The position numbers and the translations under genes were made by a program. A DNA stretch of 58,931 bases, taken from contig NZ_PIZV01000025.1 of the NCBI RefSeq assembly GCF_002835665.1, positions 1 through 58,931 on the forward strand, written 5' to 3'. Origin of the DNA: Chryseobacterium sp. PMSZPI (lineage in GTDB: Bacteria; Bacteroidota; Bacteroidia; Flavobacteriales; Weeksellaceae). The notes beneath the pieces were generated by a model. That model was not told where the DNA came from, ran no database searches, and worked only from the letters and a program-made list of their open reading frames with translations. Shown here in pieces: positions 50,971-58,931 of this stretch; positions within the stretch are counted from its first letter, which is position 1, and the number at the start of each line of letters is the position of its first letter.

Positions 50971-51101
50971 AGTAAAAAATGAGCCCCAAATTTAAAAAAA
51001 TAAATTTAGGGTTATGGAATTGTTTGCCTGTTAATCTTTCAGTGTACTTTTCCTTACTCAGGAATTAATCGTATTTTCACCATAAAATATAATAACCTCC
51101 C

Positions 51102-51632
51102 ATGGAATTTCCTGTTTTAGAAACCGAAAGACTCATTTTGCGACAACTTACTCTGAATGATACTCAGGACCTTTTTGAATATTTCTCCCAAGACAAAGTA
51201 ATGGAATATTATGATCTTGAAGCTTTCAAAACTGAAGAAGATGCTCTACGCATTATTCAACATTTCAACAGTGAGTTTGAAAAAGGAAAAGGATTCCGAT
51301 GGGCATTAGCATTAAAATCCGACGGCAAAGTCATTGGTACCTGTGGCTATCATAATTGGTATCGGGAACACTTTAAAGCAGAGATAGGATATGAGCTTAA
51401 CCCGTTATTCTGGAAACAATCTTATATGAAAGAAGCTATACTTCCAATTCTTACCTATGGTTTTGAAGAAATGAGATTACACCGTATAGATGCTTTTATT
51501 GATCCCGCCAATATTTCCTCAGAAAAACTGCTGACTTCTGTAAATTTCCAGGAAGAAGGAGTCCTTAGAGATTACTTTTTTGAAAAAGGAAAATTTGTGG
51601 ATGCCAAAATCTTCGGACTGATTAATAGATAG
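51102..51632 (+). CDS. GNAT family N-acetyltransferase (RimJ/RimL type)
   Basis: The 176-residue protein is one GNAT domain of the ribosomal-protein-alanine acetyltransferase group: LETERLILRQLTLNDTQDLF, KVIGTCGYHNWYREHFKAEI with the acetyl-CoA region GYELNPLFWKQSYMKEAI, and LHRIDAFIDPANISSEKLLT, FQEEGVLRDYFFEKGKFVDA. It transfers acetyl from acetyl-CoA to an amine; the acceptor is unknown. It is convergent with the JmjC/cupin gene, and repeat copy C lies between them. Confidence 0.9.
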   Translation: MEFPVLETERLILRQLTLNDTQDLFEYFSQDKVMEYYDLEAFKTEEDALRIIQHFNSEFEKGKGFRWALALKSDGKVIGTCGYHNWYREHFKAEIGYELNPLFWKQSYMKEAILPILTYGFEEMRLHRIDAFIDPANISSEKLLTSVNFQEEGVLRDYFFEKGKFVDAKIFGLINR

Positions 51633-51643
51633 ATTGCTTTTTA

Positions 51644-51838
51644 AGGCTGGAAGCTGGAAGTTACTATTGACAGGAGGCTTTTATATATCTGTAAGTATAC
51701 AAGAACAAGAGATTCTTCCTTCGTCAGAATGACAATAACACAATATTAGATATAAGAATTAAATATTTTTAGGAATGGCTTAAATTGACTTTTCGGCAAA
51801 AATAACTTCCATCTTCCCGCCCCCATCTTCCATCCTAA
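51644..51838. repeat. Dispersed purine/pyrimidine-ended repeat, copy C
   Basis: The left end AAGGCTGGAAGCTGGAAGTT (ACTATT next) and right end ACTTCCATCTTCCCGCCCCC plus ATCTTCCATCC match the ends of copies A, B and D. A second small repeat (GAGATTCTTC...CAGAATGACA, 51709-51733) is inserted inside. The element again fills the gap between convergent genes. Confidence 0.68.
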
Positions 51839-51843
51839 TTATA

Positions 51844-52722
51844 TTAATTCCCTTTTCCCAAATGTTTCTCCAAAGCTTCCGAGCTTTTCTTATATGCCCA
51901 CTTTTGCTTGTAATTCACCCACTTAGCTTTAAACAGTTTACGCATAAGTTTATCCGTATACCTCATGATAAAAACATGATACAGCATATTGGCAAAAACA
52001 TTAGGCTTATTAGGAAGAGCTCTTAATGATAGCGAAAAGCCAGGCTCCAAGTACCTGTTGAAATGCCAAAAAGCACCGGGAATAAACAGAGCATCTCCAT
52101 GTTCCATAAAAATTTCATATCCTTTGGCATATTGCAAAGCCGGAAATTTTTCATAATCAGGGTTTTCATAATCTACATCGTAGATCGTATGGACGGATAA
52201 AGGAACTTTATATAAGAAAGCAGATTGTTTTTGGTCAAATAAAAGTATTCTCTTTTTACCTTCAAAGTGAATATGCATAAAATCACCCAAATCCACATCA
52301 TAATGCATCAAAACATGAGCTTCACTTCCACCGAAAAATAAAGTAGGGAGTCTTTTAAAAAATTTCATTCCGAGATCCGGGTAAGTAAAGTTTTTCAATA
52401 GCTCCGGAAGCCTATCTGTAATGATGTAAAAAAAGATCCGAAGATCCGAAGGTTTACTTTTAATCGTATCAATGTATTCCTTCATTTTCATATGGGTTAC
52501 AGGAGCATCTGAACTCTTGGCAGCATCAGCCGGTTTATTATCATATAACGGAACTTCCTGATCTCCTGCCTTTTCACGGATATAAGCAAGATTCCATTGA
52601 TCATAGGCATCCCAACGGCTGGCAAAATTCTTAATGAGAAGAGGTTTTTGCTTCTTGAAATAATTCTTCTGAAAATCTTCTTTACTGATATCGTTGACTA
52701 CATCTACCTTTTCTAGGATCAT
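51844..52722 (-). CDS. Cupin-like/JmjC domain protein
   Basis: The 292-residue protein is a predicted Fe(II)/2-oxoglutarate oxygenase of the cupin_8 group: KKQKPLLIKNFASRWDAYDQ, VLMHYDVDLGDFMHIHFEGK with an His-x-Asp iron pair, and GDALFIPGAFWHFNRYLEPG, whose His would be the third ligand. The family includes protein and tRNA hydroxylases. A basic C-terminal extension (about 245-292; YKQKWAYKKSSEALEKHLGK) could contact nucleic acid. It is a single gene; the substrate is unknown. Confidence 0.88.
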   Translation of the reverse strand: MILEKVDVVNDISKEDFQKNYFKKQKPLLIKNFASRWDAYDQWNLAYIREKAGDQEVPLYDNKPADAAKSSDAPVTHMKMKEYIDTIKSKPSDLRIFFYIITDRLPELLKNFTYPDLGMKFFKRLPTLFFGGSEAHVLMHYDVDLGDFMHIHFEGKKRILLFDQKQSAFLYKVPLSVHTIYDVDYENPDYEKFPALQYAKGYEIFMEHGDALFIPGAFWHFNRYLEPGFSLSLRALPNKPNVFANMLYHVFIMRYTDKLMRKLFKAKWVNYKQKWAYKKSSEALEKHLGKGN

Positions 52723-52911
52723 TTATTTTGTATTTAATGCGAAATAAAAATAGTATTTTTTTAAAAATTGAGAAAATTTTAAAAGAAAGGAAAAGATAAG
52801 AGATATTAAGCCTTTTGCATTTGAACAATCTATAAACTTTTTGATAAAGATTTCCCACCAATTCTAAAATTCAACATTTCATTTTTAGATTTTTTTTTGG
52901 AACTTTACCCT

Positions 52912-53934
52912 ATGGAGGAGAATGTTCAAAATTTTATTCTTTATACAACTCCAAATGGAGATGTAAAACTTGAAGTGCTATTGCAAAACGAATCTGTTTG
53001 GCTTACTCAAAAAGCAATTGCAGAGTTATTTGGAGTTGACAGAAGTGTTATTACGAAACACTTAGGTAATATTTATGAAACCAATGAGCTTCAAAAAGAT
53101 TCAACAAGTGCAAAAATTGCACAAGTTCAACAGGAAGGAAGCAGAAAAGTAAATAGAGAAATGGAGTTTTACAATCTCGATGCCATTATTTCAGTCGGCT
53201 ATCGTGTAAATTCCTCCAAAGCCACACAATTCAGAATTTGGGCAACGCAAACTCTCAAAGACTATATTATTAAAGGTTTTGTTTTAGATGATAACAGACT
53301 AAAGCAAGGCCAGGCTATATTTGGTAAAGATTATTTTAAAGAATTACTCCAAAGGATACGCTCGATCAGAGCCAGTGAAAGGAGGATATATCAACAGGTT
53401 ACTGATATCTTTGCAGAGTGTAGTATTGATTATGATAAAAATTCTGAAGTTACTCAGGGATTTTATGCTATGGTTCAAAATAAGTTTCATTATGCTATAA
53501 CGGGAAAAACAGCACCAGAAATCATTTATTCTACTGCAGATAAATCCAAAGATAATATGGGTTTAACAACCTGGAAAAATGCTCCTGATGGCAGAATCCT
53601 CAAACAAGATATAGTAGTTGCCAAAAATTATTTGCAGGAAAAAGAAATACAACAATTAGAAAGAACCGTCACCGGGTACTTTGATTACATAGAAGGATTA
53701 ATAGAAAGACAAAATACTTTTACCATGCAACAACTGGCTGAGAGTGTTAATAAATTTTTAAGCTTTAATGAATATAAGATTTTAGAAGGGAAGGGCAATG
53801 TTTCCAAAATTGTTGCAGACAAAAGAGCCATTGAAGAATATGAGGTATTTAACAAAACTCAGAGGATTATCTCTGATTTCGATAAGGAAATACAAAAAAT
53901 AACATCCTTCAAACCGAAAAACCCTAAAAAATAA
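52912..53934 (+). CDS. RhuM family protein
   Basis: From the ATG at 52912 the protein has 340 residues. It starts with a Bro-N-like/helix-turn-helix segment (about 25-60; VWLTQKAIAELFGVDRSVIT, KHLGNIY), then YNLDAIISVGYRVNSSKATQ, RIWATQTLKDYIIKGFVLDD, the RhuM core and a coiled C-terminus. RhuM was named from a Salmonella pathogenicity island and is carried, often alone, in accessory regions of many bacteria; its biochemical role is not established. Here it sits alone between a cupin gene and bestrophin, without mobility genes, so recent transfer is possible but not shown. Confidence 0.88.
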   Translation: MEENVQNFILYTTPNGDVKLEVLLQNESVWLTQKAIAELFGVDRSVITKHLGNIYETNELQKDSTSAKIAQVQQEGSRKVNREMEFYNLDAIISVGYRVNSSKATQFRIWATQTLKDYIIKGFVLDDNRLKQGQAIFGKDYFKELLQRIRSIRASERRIYQQVTDIFAECSIDYDKNSEVTQGFYAMVQNKFHYAITGKTAPEIIYSTADKSKDNMGLTTWKNAPDGRILKQDIVVAKNYLQEKEIQQLERTVTGYFDYIEGLIERQNTFTMQQLAESVNKFLSFNEYKILEGKGNVSKIVADKRAIEEYEVFNKTQRIISDFDKEIQKITSFKPKNPKK

Positions 53935-53978
53935 TTCAAAAATTCCAGAATTTAAAAGCATTCAAACAGATACAACAT

Positions 53979-54857
53979 ATGAGAGTCTACAATACCAAAC
54001 ATTTTCTTAAAATCCTTTTCAGCTTACACAAAAGCGATACCTTAAAAATCCTTTTTCCAAGTATGATTCTGATTGGGCTATACTCTTGGGGAATTCAATA
54101 TCTGGAAGTTGAATATTTTCACCTCACCTCAAAATCTGCAGTAAGTAATGTGGGAATGATCCATTCATTATTGGGTTTTGTATTATCTCTCTTATTGGTT
54201 TTCAGGACAAATACGGCTTATGACAGATGGTGGGAAGGCAGAAAACTTTGGGGAAAACTGGTTAATGATTCCCGAAATTTAGCCATAAAAATCAATACGA
54301 TTCTTGGTGACCATCGACAGGATGCAGAACAAATTTCAAGATATTTAAAATTCTTTCCGCATTTTTTAGCCAAACATCTTTCTAAAGAATCTACAAGACT
54401 CGCTTTGGATGGAGATTATTCTGAAATTGAAAAATCATTACAAAACCATGGCCCAAGTGAAATCATTATACTTTTGAGCTATAAATTAAATCAATTAAAA
54501 AAAGAAGGAAAGATTTCTGATGTTGAAATGCTTTATCTGGACACTCAACTTTCCGGTTTCCTGGAAATATGTGGTGGATGCGAAAGAATTAAAAATACAC
54601 CGATTCCTTATTCTTACTCTTCTTTTATCAAAAAATTCATTATTCTGTATGTATTTGCCCTTCCTATTGCTTATGTAATTACCATCGGACTTTTCATGAT
54701 TCCTCTTACTGTTTTTGTATACTACGTTTTGATGAGTCTCGAGCTTATTGCAGAAGAAATCGAAGATCCTTTCAACAACGATGAAAATGATATTCCCATG
54801 GAAACATTAGCACAAAATATTGAAAAAAACGTCCATCAGATTATGATCAAAAAATAA
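53979..54857 (+). CDS. Bestrophin family ion channel (YneE/UPF0187)
   Basis: The 292-residue protein shows RVYNTKHFLKILFSLHKSDT, membrane spans at about 27-45 and 62-80 with GFVLSLLLVFRTNTAYDRWW, EGRKLWGKLVNDSRNLAIKI and, in the second half, IPYSYSSFIKKFIILYVFAL followed by two more spans and ELIAEEIEDPFNNDENDIPM. These are the bestrophin hallmarks; bacterial homologs form pentameric channels for anions or cations. It follows rhuM by 44 bases; co-transcription is likely but functional linkage is not. Confidence 0.92.
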   Translation: MRVYNTKHFLKILFSLHKSDTLKILFPSMILIGLYSWGIQYLEVEYFHLTSKSAVSNVGMIHSLLGFVLSLLLVFRTNTAYDRWWEGRKLWGKLVNDSRNLAIKINTILGDHRQDAEQISRYLKFFPHFLAKHLSKESTRLALDGDYSEIEKSLQNHGPSEIIILLSYKLNQLKKEGKISDVEMLYLDTQLSGFLEICGGCERIKNTPIPYSYSSFIKKFIILYVFALPIAYVITIGLFMIPLTVFVYYVLMSLELIAEEIEDPFNNDENDIPMETLAQNIEKNVHQIMIKK

Positions 54858-55366
54858 TATATCAACTTATTATGCATTTTGAACCAAAATCATGTGAGAT
54901 CGGGAGAAGGAAGTCCGGTAAAAGGGTTGGGAGCCGGAAGAAGGAGGCTGGAAGTTACTTTCAGTTATAATGATTGAAAGCCCACGACATCATTAATTTT
55001 TGCCTTAAGATCGATAAAAAAGATGAATCGTTATTCTTTATGCCCTTCATCACTTCCAGCTCCCGGCTTCAAAACTGCCTTATTCCGAACTAACGTTAAA
55101 ATATCAAAATGTACAACGGGTTATATCATTTATTCTATAGGTTTATTTCAATATTTTGCCAATATTACACTGTAAAGTATAAGTATTTTATTATTTTTGA
55201 AATAGAATAGACCTTAACGCTTTTTTGATGCCCTATTTTTAGTATTAAAATTTTATAAAAACAGCATCAAATGAAAGAGTGATACATAACTCATGTGTAT
55301 AGAAATAGGGCACTAGAAAACAGAAGTCTGTAAAGACCGAAAATTAATCTCAACAAGACAAGACAA
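54858..55366. other. Long gene-free gap with repeat copy D and nested inverted repeats
   Basis: About 500 bases lack a gene. The left part holds copy D of the dispersed repeat. The right part, directly before the RNA methyltransferase, has two inverted repeats: TTTGATGC/GCATCAAA (55225-55232 with 55264-55271) and GCCCTATTT/AAATAGGGC (55231-55239 with 55303-55311). Their left arms overlap by two bases, so both cannot form fully. This could be an RNA switch in the methyltransferase leader or a small RNA; no known riboswitch was recognised. Confidence 0.45.
54896..55071. repeat. Dispersed purine/pyrimidine-ended repeat, copy D
   Basis: The left end contains GGAGCCGGAAGAAGGAGGCT and GGAAGTTACTTTCAGTTATA; the right end is CACTTCCAGCTCCCGGCTTC. 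The right end is nearly the reverse complement of the left, giving a large imperfect fold-back. Unlike the other three copies it lies between co-oriented genes. Confidence 0.68.
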
Positions 55367-55897
55367 TTGGTACAGAAATTAAAGCTAGAAGAACTTAACC
55401 GGATAGATGTAGAAACATTTAAAAAAGTTGAGAAAATTCCACTGGTTATTATTTTGGATAATATCAGAAGTATGCATAATGTAGGGGCCGCCTTCAGAAC
55501 GGCGGACGCTTTTTTAATTGAAAAAATTATTCTTTGCGGAATTACCCCTCAACCACCCCATCGCGAAATCCATAAAGCAGCATTAGGTGCTACGGAAAGT
55601 GTAGACTGGGCCCATGAAGTAGATACCAATGTCGCCATTTCTGATCTTAAGAGCAGAGGATATGAAATCATAGGTATAGAACAAACAACGGACAGTCAGC
55701 CTATTACTGATTTCAATATTGATAAATCAAAAAAATATGCCCTGATTTTAGGAAACGAAGTGGAGGGAATAAGTGACGAAGCACTTCCTAATATTGATGT
55801 ATTTTTAGAAATTCCACAGCTTGGAACCAAACATTCTCTCAATGTAAGTGTATGTGGTGGAATCGTAATGTGGGAGTTTGCAAAAGCCTTAAAATAA
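55367..55897 (+). CDS. SPOUT RNA 2'-O-methyltransferase (TrmH family)
   Basis: The 176-residue protein is a stand-alone SpoU/TrmH domain with motif 1 NIRSMHNVGAAFRTADAF, motif 2 YALILGNEVEGISDEALPNI and motif 3 EIPQLGTKHSLNVSVCGGIV. These form the knotted SAM site. It methylates a ribose in tRNA or rRNA; the target is unclear. No ATG lies near the N-terminus; a TTG at 55367 gives VQKLKLEELNRIDVETFKKV, which fits homologs, and the frame is closed by a TAA at 55331. The long leader with inverted repeats may control it. Confidence 0.9.
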   Translation: MVQKLKLEELNRIDVETFKKVEKIPLVIILDNIRSMHNVGAAFRTADAFLIEKIILCGITPQPPHREIHKAALGATESVDWAHEVDTNVAISDLKSRGYEIIGIEQTTDSQPITDFNIDKSKKYALILGNEVEGISDEALPNIDVFLEIPQLGTKHSLNVSVCGGIVMWEFAKALK

Positions 55898-56084
55898 AAA
55901 AACTGCATATGTCGTTAGTAGACAGTGCAGTTTGAAATAAATCTAATAAAAAGTAAAAATGAAAGGCGACAAAGGTACCTTTTTTTTCTTTACAAACAAA
56001 TTTTGAGATCGCTTTTTTTATTTTAACTCAAAAAAAAAGACGTTTTCAGAAAAAGTTTCGTTTAATTTTTTATAAATTAGCACA

Positions 56085-56738
56085 ATGTTTATTAAGGATT
56101 ATATCTCAAAAGACTTCCCGTGTTTTAGCCTGTCTGATTCAATAGAGTCAGCCAGAAATACGTTAGAAGATTTTGGATATTCCCACATTTTCATCAAAAA
56201 ATCTCATCACTTCTATGGAGCTCTTGCCAAAGACTTTCTTTATGAAGAAGATGGAGGAACATTGAAAAACCTTGAACATCAGATCGAACGATTTGCCATC
56301 CTGGAGGATAACAATATTATGGATAGTATCCGCTTATTTTATACCTTCAGCTCTAACGTGATTCCGGTAATCAATAAGAATGAAAAATACCTGGGTTATA
56401 TTACTTGTGATGATATTTTTCAGAATCTTTCCCGCTATCCGCTATTTTCGGAGTCCGGAGCCATTCTTACCATAGAAACTCCTGCCAGAAAATATTCAAT
56501 GACGGAAATTGCCAATATCGTGGAGAGCAATAACTCGAAGTTCTATGGTGGCTTTATCAGTTTTATGTCTGACGAGGTCATTCATATTACCATAAAGATC
56601 AGCAATGAAAATCTGGCCTCAATAGACGCAACTTTTGACCGGTATGACTACAGAATCGTTGAAAAATACTATTCTGACGAGAGAACCGACCTCTTTAAAG
56701 ACCGATTTGGTTTTCTCCAAAAATTCATAGAAATCTAA
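56085..56738 (+). CDS. CBS domain protein
   Basis: The 217-residue protein has a pair of CBS motifs in the first half (about 1-130; FIKDYISKDFPCFSLSDSIE, IFIKKSHHFYGALAKDF, VIPVINKNEKYLGYITCDDI), and an ACT-like fold in the second half (about 130-215; AILTIETPARKYSMTEIANI, VIHITIKISNENLASIDATF). CBS pairs bind adenine nucleotides, ACT domains small ligands. It lies one base before the NAD kinase ATG, an arrangement common in Bacteroidota, so it may sense the nucleotide state around NADP synthesis; this is inference. Confidence 0.9.
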   Translation: MFIKDYISKDFPCFSLSDSIESARNTLEDFGYSHIFIKKSHHFYGALAKDFLYEEDGGTLKNLEHQIERFAILEDNNIMDSIRLFYTFSSNVIPVINKNEKYLGYITCDDIFQNLSRYPLFSESGAILTIETPARKYSMTEIANIVESNNSKFYGGFISFMSDEVIHITIKISNENLASIDATFDRYDYRIVEKYYSDERTDLFKDRFGFLQKFIEI

Positions 56739-56739
56739 C

Positions 56740-57606
56740 ATGAAGGCAGCTATATATTCACAGAAAAAAGATCTTGATACTTTTTTATATTTAAGCAAGT
56801 TTATCTCTGAACTTGAAAGCAGAGGGGTAAAATCTGTTCTGTATGATGAAATGGCAGAAGCGCTTCAGTTTTCAAAAATTTTCGAAACCTTCAATAGCAA
56901 ACAGGATCTTTTAGATAAAGAAGTTGATCTTTTCTTCACATTCGGTGGAGATGGTACGATTGTGAACTCATTAACCTTTATCGAAGATCTTGAAATTCCC
57001 GTTGTAGGAGTGAATACAGGAAGACTGGGATTCCTGGCTTTTTTTACTAAGGAAGAAGCCTTCAAGGAATTGGATTCTATTTTAAAAGGAGATGTAAAAA
57101 CCAGTCGCCGTTCCGTAATAGAAGTTGTATCTCCAAAATTGGAAGGAGTTTTTCCTTATGCATTAAACGATGTTACCGTTTCCAGAAAAGAAACAACATC
57201 CATGATTACTGTTGACTCTTATATCAACAATGAATTTTTGAATGTATTTTGGGGCGATGGTGTTATCATTTCAACCCCGACAGGATCTACAGCATACTCT
57301 TTAAGTTGTGGCGGACCAATCATTTCTCCGAATAACGAAAATTTTGTCATCACTCCTATTGCTCCTCACAATCTGAATGTAAGGCCTTTAGTAGTAAATG
57401 ATAAAGTCGAAATCAAATTCCGAGTGGAAAGCAGAGTTCCTCAGTACTCACTTTCTTTAGACTCGAGATTAATACATATTGAGACAGATAAGGAAATCAT
57501 CATCAGAAAGGCAGCATTTCAGCTTCTTTTGGTACAACCCAATAATTTGAGTTTCTACGAAACAATCCGCCAGAAGCTACTTTGGGGAAGAGACAAAAGA
57601 AATTAG
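56740..57606 (+). CDS. nadK: NAD kinase
   Basis: The 288-residue protein has the ATP/NAD kinase signature FTFGGDGTIVNSL (Gly-Gly-Asp 69-71), VVGVNTGRLGFLA, YALNDVTVSRKETTSMITVD, and STPTGSTAYSLSCGGPIISP, plus NLNVRPLVVNDKVEIKF. It phosphorylates NAD to NADP in the cytosol with ATP or polyphosphate. It begins one base after the CBS gene stop. It would supply the NADPH that sulfite reductase uses, but there is no regulatory link visible. Confidence 0.95.
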   Translation: MKAAIYSQKKDLDTFLYLSKFISELESRGVKSVLYDEMAEALQFSKIFETFNSKQDLLDKEVDLFFTFGGDGTIVNSLTFIEDLEIPVVGVNTGRLGFLAFFTKEEAFKELDSILKGDVKTSRRSVIEVVSPKLEGVFPYALNDVTVSRKETTSMITVDSYINNEFLNVFWGDGVIISTPTGSTAYSLSCGGPIISPNNENFVITPIAPHNLNVRPLVVNDKVEIKFRVESRVPQYSLSLDSRLIHIETDKEIIIRKAAFQLLLVQPNNLSFYETIRQKLLWGRDKRN

Positions 57607-57675
57607 CAATTTCTTAAAAATGATTACCTTTACAGGAAATTAAACACCTAATAAATTTATAATAAAAAGTAAAAC

Positions 57676-58746
57676 ATGAGCAGAATTTTTCCGGCAGGAG
57701 TTGCCACAGGTCAGTTAGTTACTGATATCTTTCAGTATGCTAAAGAAAACAAATTTGCATTACCTGCAGTAAACGTAATTGGATCAAGCAACGTAAACGC
57801 TACGATGGAAACTGCAGCGAAATTAAACTCTCCTGTAATTATCCAGTTTTCAAATGGAGGAGCTGCTTTCAATGCAGGGAAAGGATTAAGCAATGACGGA
57901 CAGAAGTCTGCAATCTTAGGAGCAATCGCAGGAGCAAAACACATCCACACTCTTGCAGAAGCTTACGGAGCAACAGTAATACTTCACACAGACCACTGTG
58001 CAAAGAAATTATTGCCTTGGATCGACGGATTAATGGATGCTAACGAAGAATTCTTCAAGCAGACAGGAAAATCTCTTTACTCTTCTCACATGTTGGATCT
58101 TTCTGAAGAATCTTTAGAGGAAAATCTTGAGATTTCAGCTCAATATTTTGAAAGAATGGCTAAACTTCAGATGACTCTTGAAGTAGAAATCGGAGTAACC
58201 GGTGGTGAAGAAGATGGTGTTGACAACTCAGATGTTGATAACTCTAAATTATATACTCAACCTGAAGATGTAGCTTATACATATGAAAAATTAAAAGCTA
58301 TTTCCGATAACTTTACGATTGCTGCTGCATTCGGTAACGTACACGGAGTTTACAAGCCAGGAAACGTAGTTCTTACTCCGAAAATCCTTGACAACTCTCA
58401 GAAATATGTTCAGGAAAAATTCGGAACTGCTGCTAAACCAATCAACTTCGTATTCCACGGAGGTTCAGGATCTACTTTGGAAGAGATCAGAGAAGCAATC
58501 GACTACGGAGTAATTAAAATGAATATCGATACTGACCTTCAGTTTGCTTATACGGAAGGCGTTAGAGATTATATGGTGAACAATATCGACTATTTAAGAG
58601 CTCAGATCGGAAACCCTGAAGGAGAAGAAAAACCTAATAAGAAATTCTATGACCCGAGAGTTTGGGTAAGAAAAGGTGAAGAAACTTTCTCTTCAAGATT
58701 GGTGAAAGCATTTGAAGATTTAAATAACGTAAATACTTTAAAATAA
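57676..58746 (+). CDS. fbaA: Class II fructose-bisphosphate aldolase
   Basis: The 356-residue protein has the length and wording of long class IIA aldolases: FALPAVNVIGSSNVNATMET, the zinc ligands in VILHTDHCAKKLLPWIDGLM, TGGEEDGVDNSD, NVHGVYKPGNVVLTPKILDN and FVFHGGSGSTLEEIREAIDY, KMNIDTDLQFAY. It splits fructose 1,6-bisphosphate in glycolysis and works backwards in gluconeogenesis. A TTACCTTTAC stretch (57624-57633) about 45 bases before the start may be its -7 region. Codon choice is strongly biased, as expected of a highly expressed gene. A long imperfect hairpin follows. Confidence 0.96.
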   Translation: MSRIFPAGVATGQLVTDIFQYAKENKFALPAVNVIGSSNVNATMETAAKLNSPVIIQFSNGGAAFNAGKGLSNDGQKSAILGAIAGAKHIHTLAEAYGATVILHTDHCAKKLLPWIDGLMDANEEFFKQTGKSLYSSHMLDLSEESLEENLEISAQYFERMAKLQMTLEVEIGVTGGEEDGVDNSDVDNSKLYTQPEDVAYTYEKLKAISDNFTIAAAFGNVHGVYKPGNVVLTPKILDNSQKYVQEKFGTAAKPINFVFHGGSGSTLEEIREAIDYGVIKMNIDTDLQFAYTEGVRDYMVNNIDYLRAQIGNPEGEEKPNKKFYDPRVWVRKGEETFSSRLVKAFEDLNNVNTLK

Positions 58747-58763
58747 GAACTGTACATTTGTAT

Positions 58764-58801
58764 CAATGTAAAAAGTATTCATAAGAAATACATTTACATT
58801 G
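58764..58801 (+). other. Imperfect stem-loop between fbaA and accD
   Basis: CAATGTAAA pairs with TTTACATTG and, inside, GTATT with AATAC, giving a stem of about 14 pairs and a 7-base loop. No T-run follows, so it is more likely an mRNA stability or processing hairpin than a strong terminator. Confidence 0.5.
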
Positions 58802-58836
58802 GTACATTTTACATTTATACATTAATACAATTAAAA

Positions 58837-58931
58837 ATGGCATTCGACTGGTTTAAAAGAAAAGCAAAAAACATTACCACCTCTACTGATGAAAAAAAGG
58901 ACGTTCCCAAAGGCCTATGGCATCAGACTCC
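58837..58931 (+). CDS. accD: Acetyl-CoA carboxylase carboxyltransferase subunit beta (partial, 5' end)
   Basis: Only the first 31 codons are inside the window. They read [20 protein letters not shown] followed by [12 protein letters not shown], the start of bacterial AccD just before the four-Cys zinc ribbon. AccD with AccA transfers CO2 from biotin to acetyl-CoA in fatty acid synthesis. The fbaA-accD order is known in flavobacteria. The gene continues beyond the edge. Confidence 0.85.
   Translation, partial: MAFDWFKRKAKNITTSTDEKKDVPKGLWHQT

Noticed and set aside
55899..55933. Hairpin AAACTGCA...TGCAGTTT after the methyltransferase gene
   Set aside because: It has no T-run on the plus strand, and the run on the minus strand would terminate nothing visible; it is too weak to call a terminator.
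1..58931. CRISPR arrays, tRNA or rRNA genes, insertion sequences, prophage
   Set aside because: No regularly spaced repeats, cloverleaf sequences, transposase or phage genes were seen; the small repeats found are non-coding intergenic elements.

Overview
The window looks like a chromosomal segment of a Chryseobacterium-like flavobacterium (Bacteroidota). The DNA is AT-rich. Secreted proteins carry a type IX secretion (T9SS) C-terminal tail, genes are preceded by TAnnTTTG -7 boxes instead of strong Shine-Dalgarno sites, and LytS/LytTR pairs, a TonB-dependent receptor, a HAE1-type RND pump and GG-leader 'bacteriocin-like' peptides are present. Protein wording (for example the S74-like tail and the fba-accD end) also fits this genus. 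No rRNA, tRNA, CRISPR array, transposase or phage module was seen.

Layout. 1-5.1 kb: a tail-fibre-like protein interrupted by an in-frame TGA, a hairpin-rich gap, a T9SS cargo, and an ECF sigma factor overlapping an inner-membrane-anchored beta-barrel protein. 5.2-13.1 kb: a complete RND tripartite pump (outer membrane channel, permease, adaptor) next to a LytTR regulator/LytS kinase pair; two perfect 13-bp direct repeats 21 bp apart lie just upstream of the pump, as expected of a LytTR operator. 13.3-17.8 kb: universal stress protein, a galactose-binding/7TM receptor without output domain, a HExxH protein, a CsaA-like protein, a DEDD exonuclease and a MIP18-family Fe-S protein. 17.9-19.8 kb: sulfurtransferase and HMG-CoA lyase.

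19.9-34.5 kb is the centrepiece: a one-direction assimilatory sulfur cluster. An Rrf2 regulator is followed by APS/PAPS reductase (cysH), ATP sulfurylase (cysD, cysN), serine acetyltransferase, cysteine synthase, uroporphyrinogen-III methyltransferase, sulfite reductase (cysJ, cysI), a TonB-dependent receptor, and a fusion of a siroheme-synthase (Met8/CysG-N) domain to a TSUP (TauE/SafE) membrane exporter. Together they take sulfate to sulfide and cysteine and make the siroheme cofactor. No APS kinase is present and the reductase has the CC...CxxC iron-sulfur ligands, so direct APS reduction is likely. A palindrome covers the -33 box of the cysH promoter, and a six-codon ORF encoding M-C-M-C-C-L precedes the TonB receptor, suggesting cysteine-sensing translational control.

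34.7-47.9 kb: peptidase T, two secreted TonB-C-terminal-like proteins, a barrel protein with a second LytS/LytTR pair, an AraC regulator with a Bcr/CflA exporter, ThiL, a thioesterase, a BaiN-type flavoprotein, a DUF2809 protein and a lipoprotein. 47.9-51 kb: two tandem GG-leader peptides ending in Cys-Cys, then mutS. 51.1-58.9 kb: GNAT acetyltransferase, JmjC/cupin protein, RhuM, bestrophin, a SPOUT RNA methyltransferase with a TTG start, CBS protein, NAD kinase, class II aldolase and the start of accD.

Several families of dispersed intergenic repeats recur. The most striking is a purine-rich/pyrimidine-rich element present four times, three of them exactly between convergent genes.
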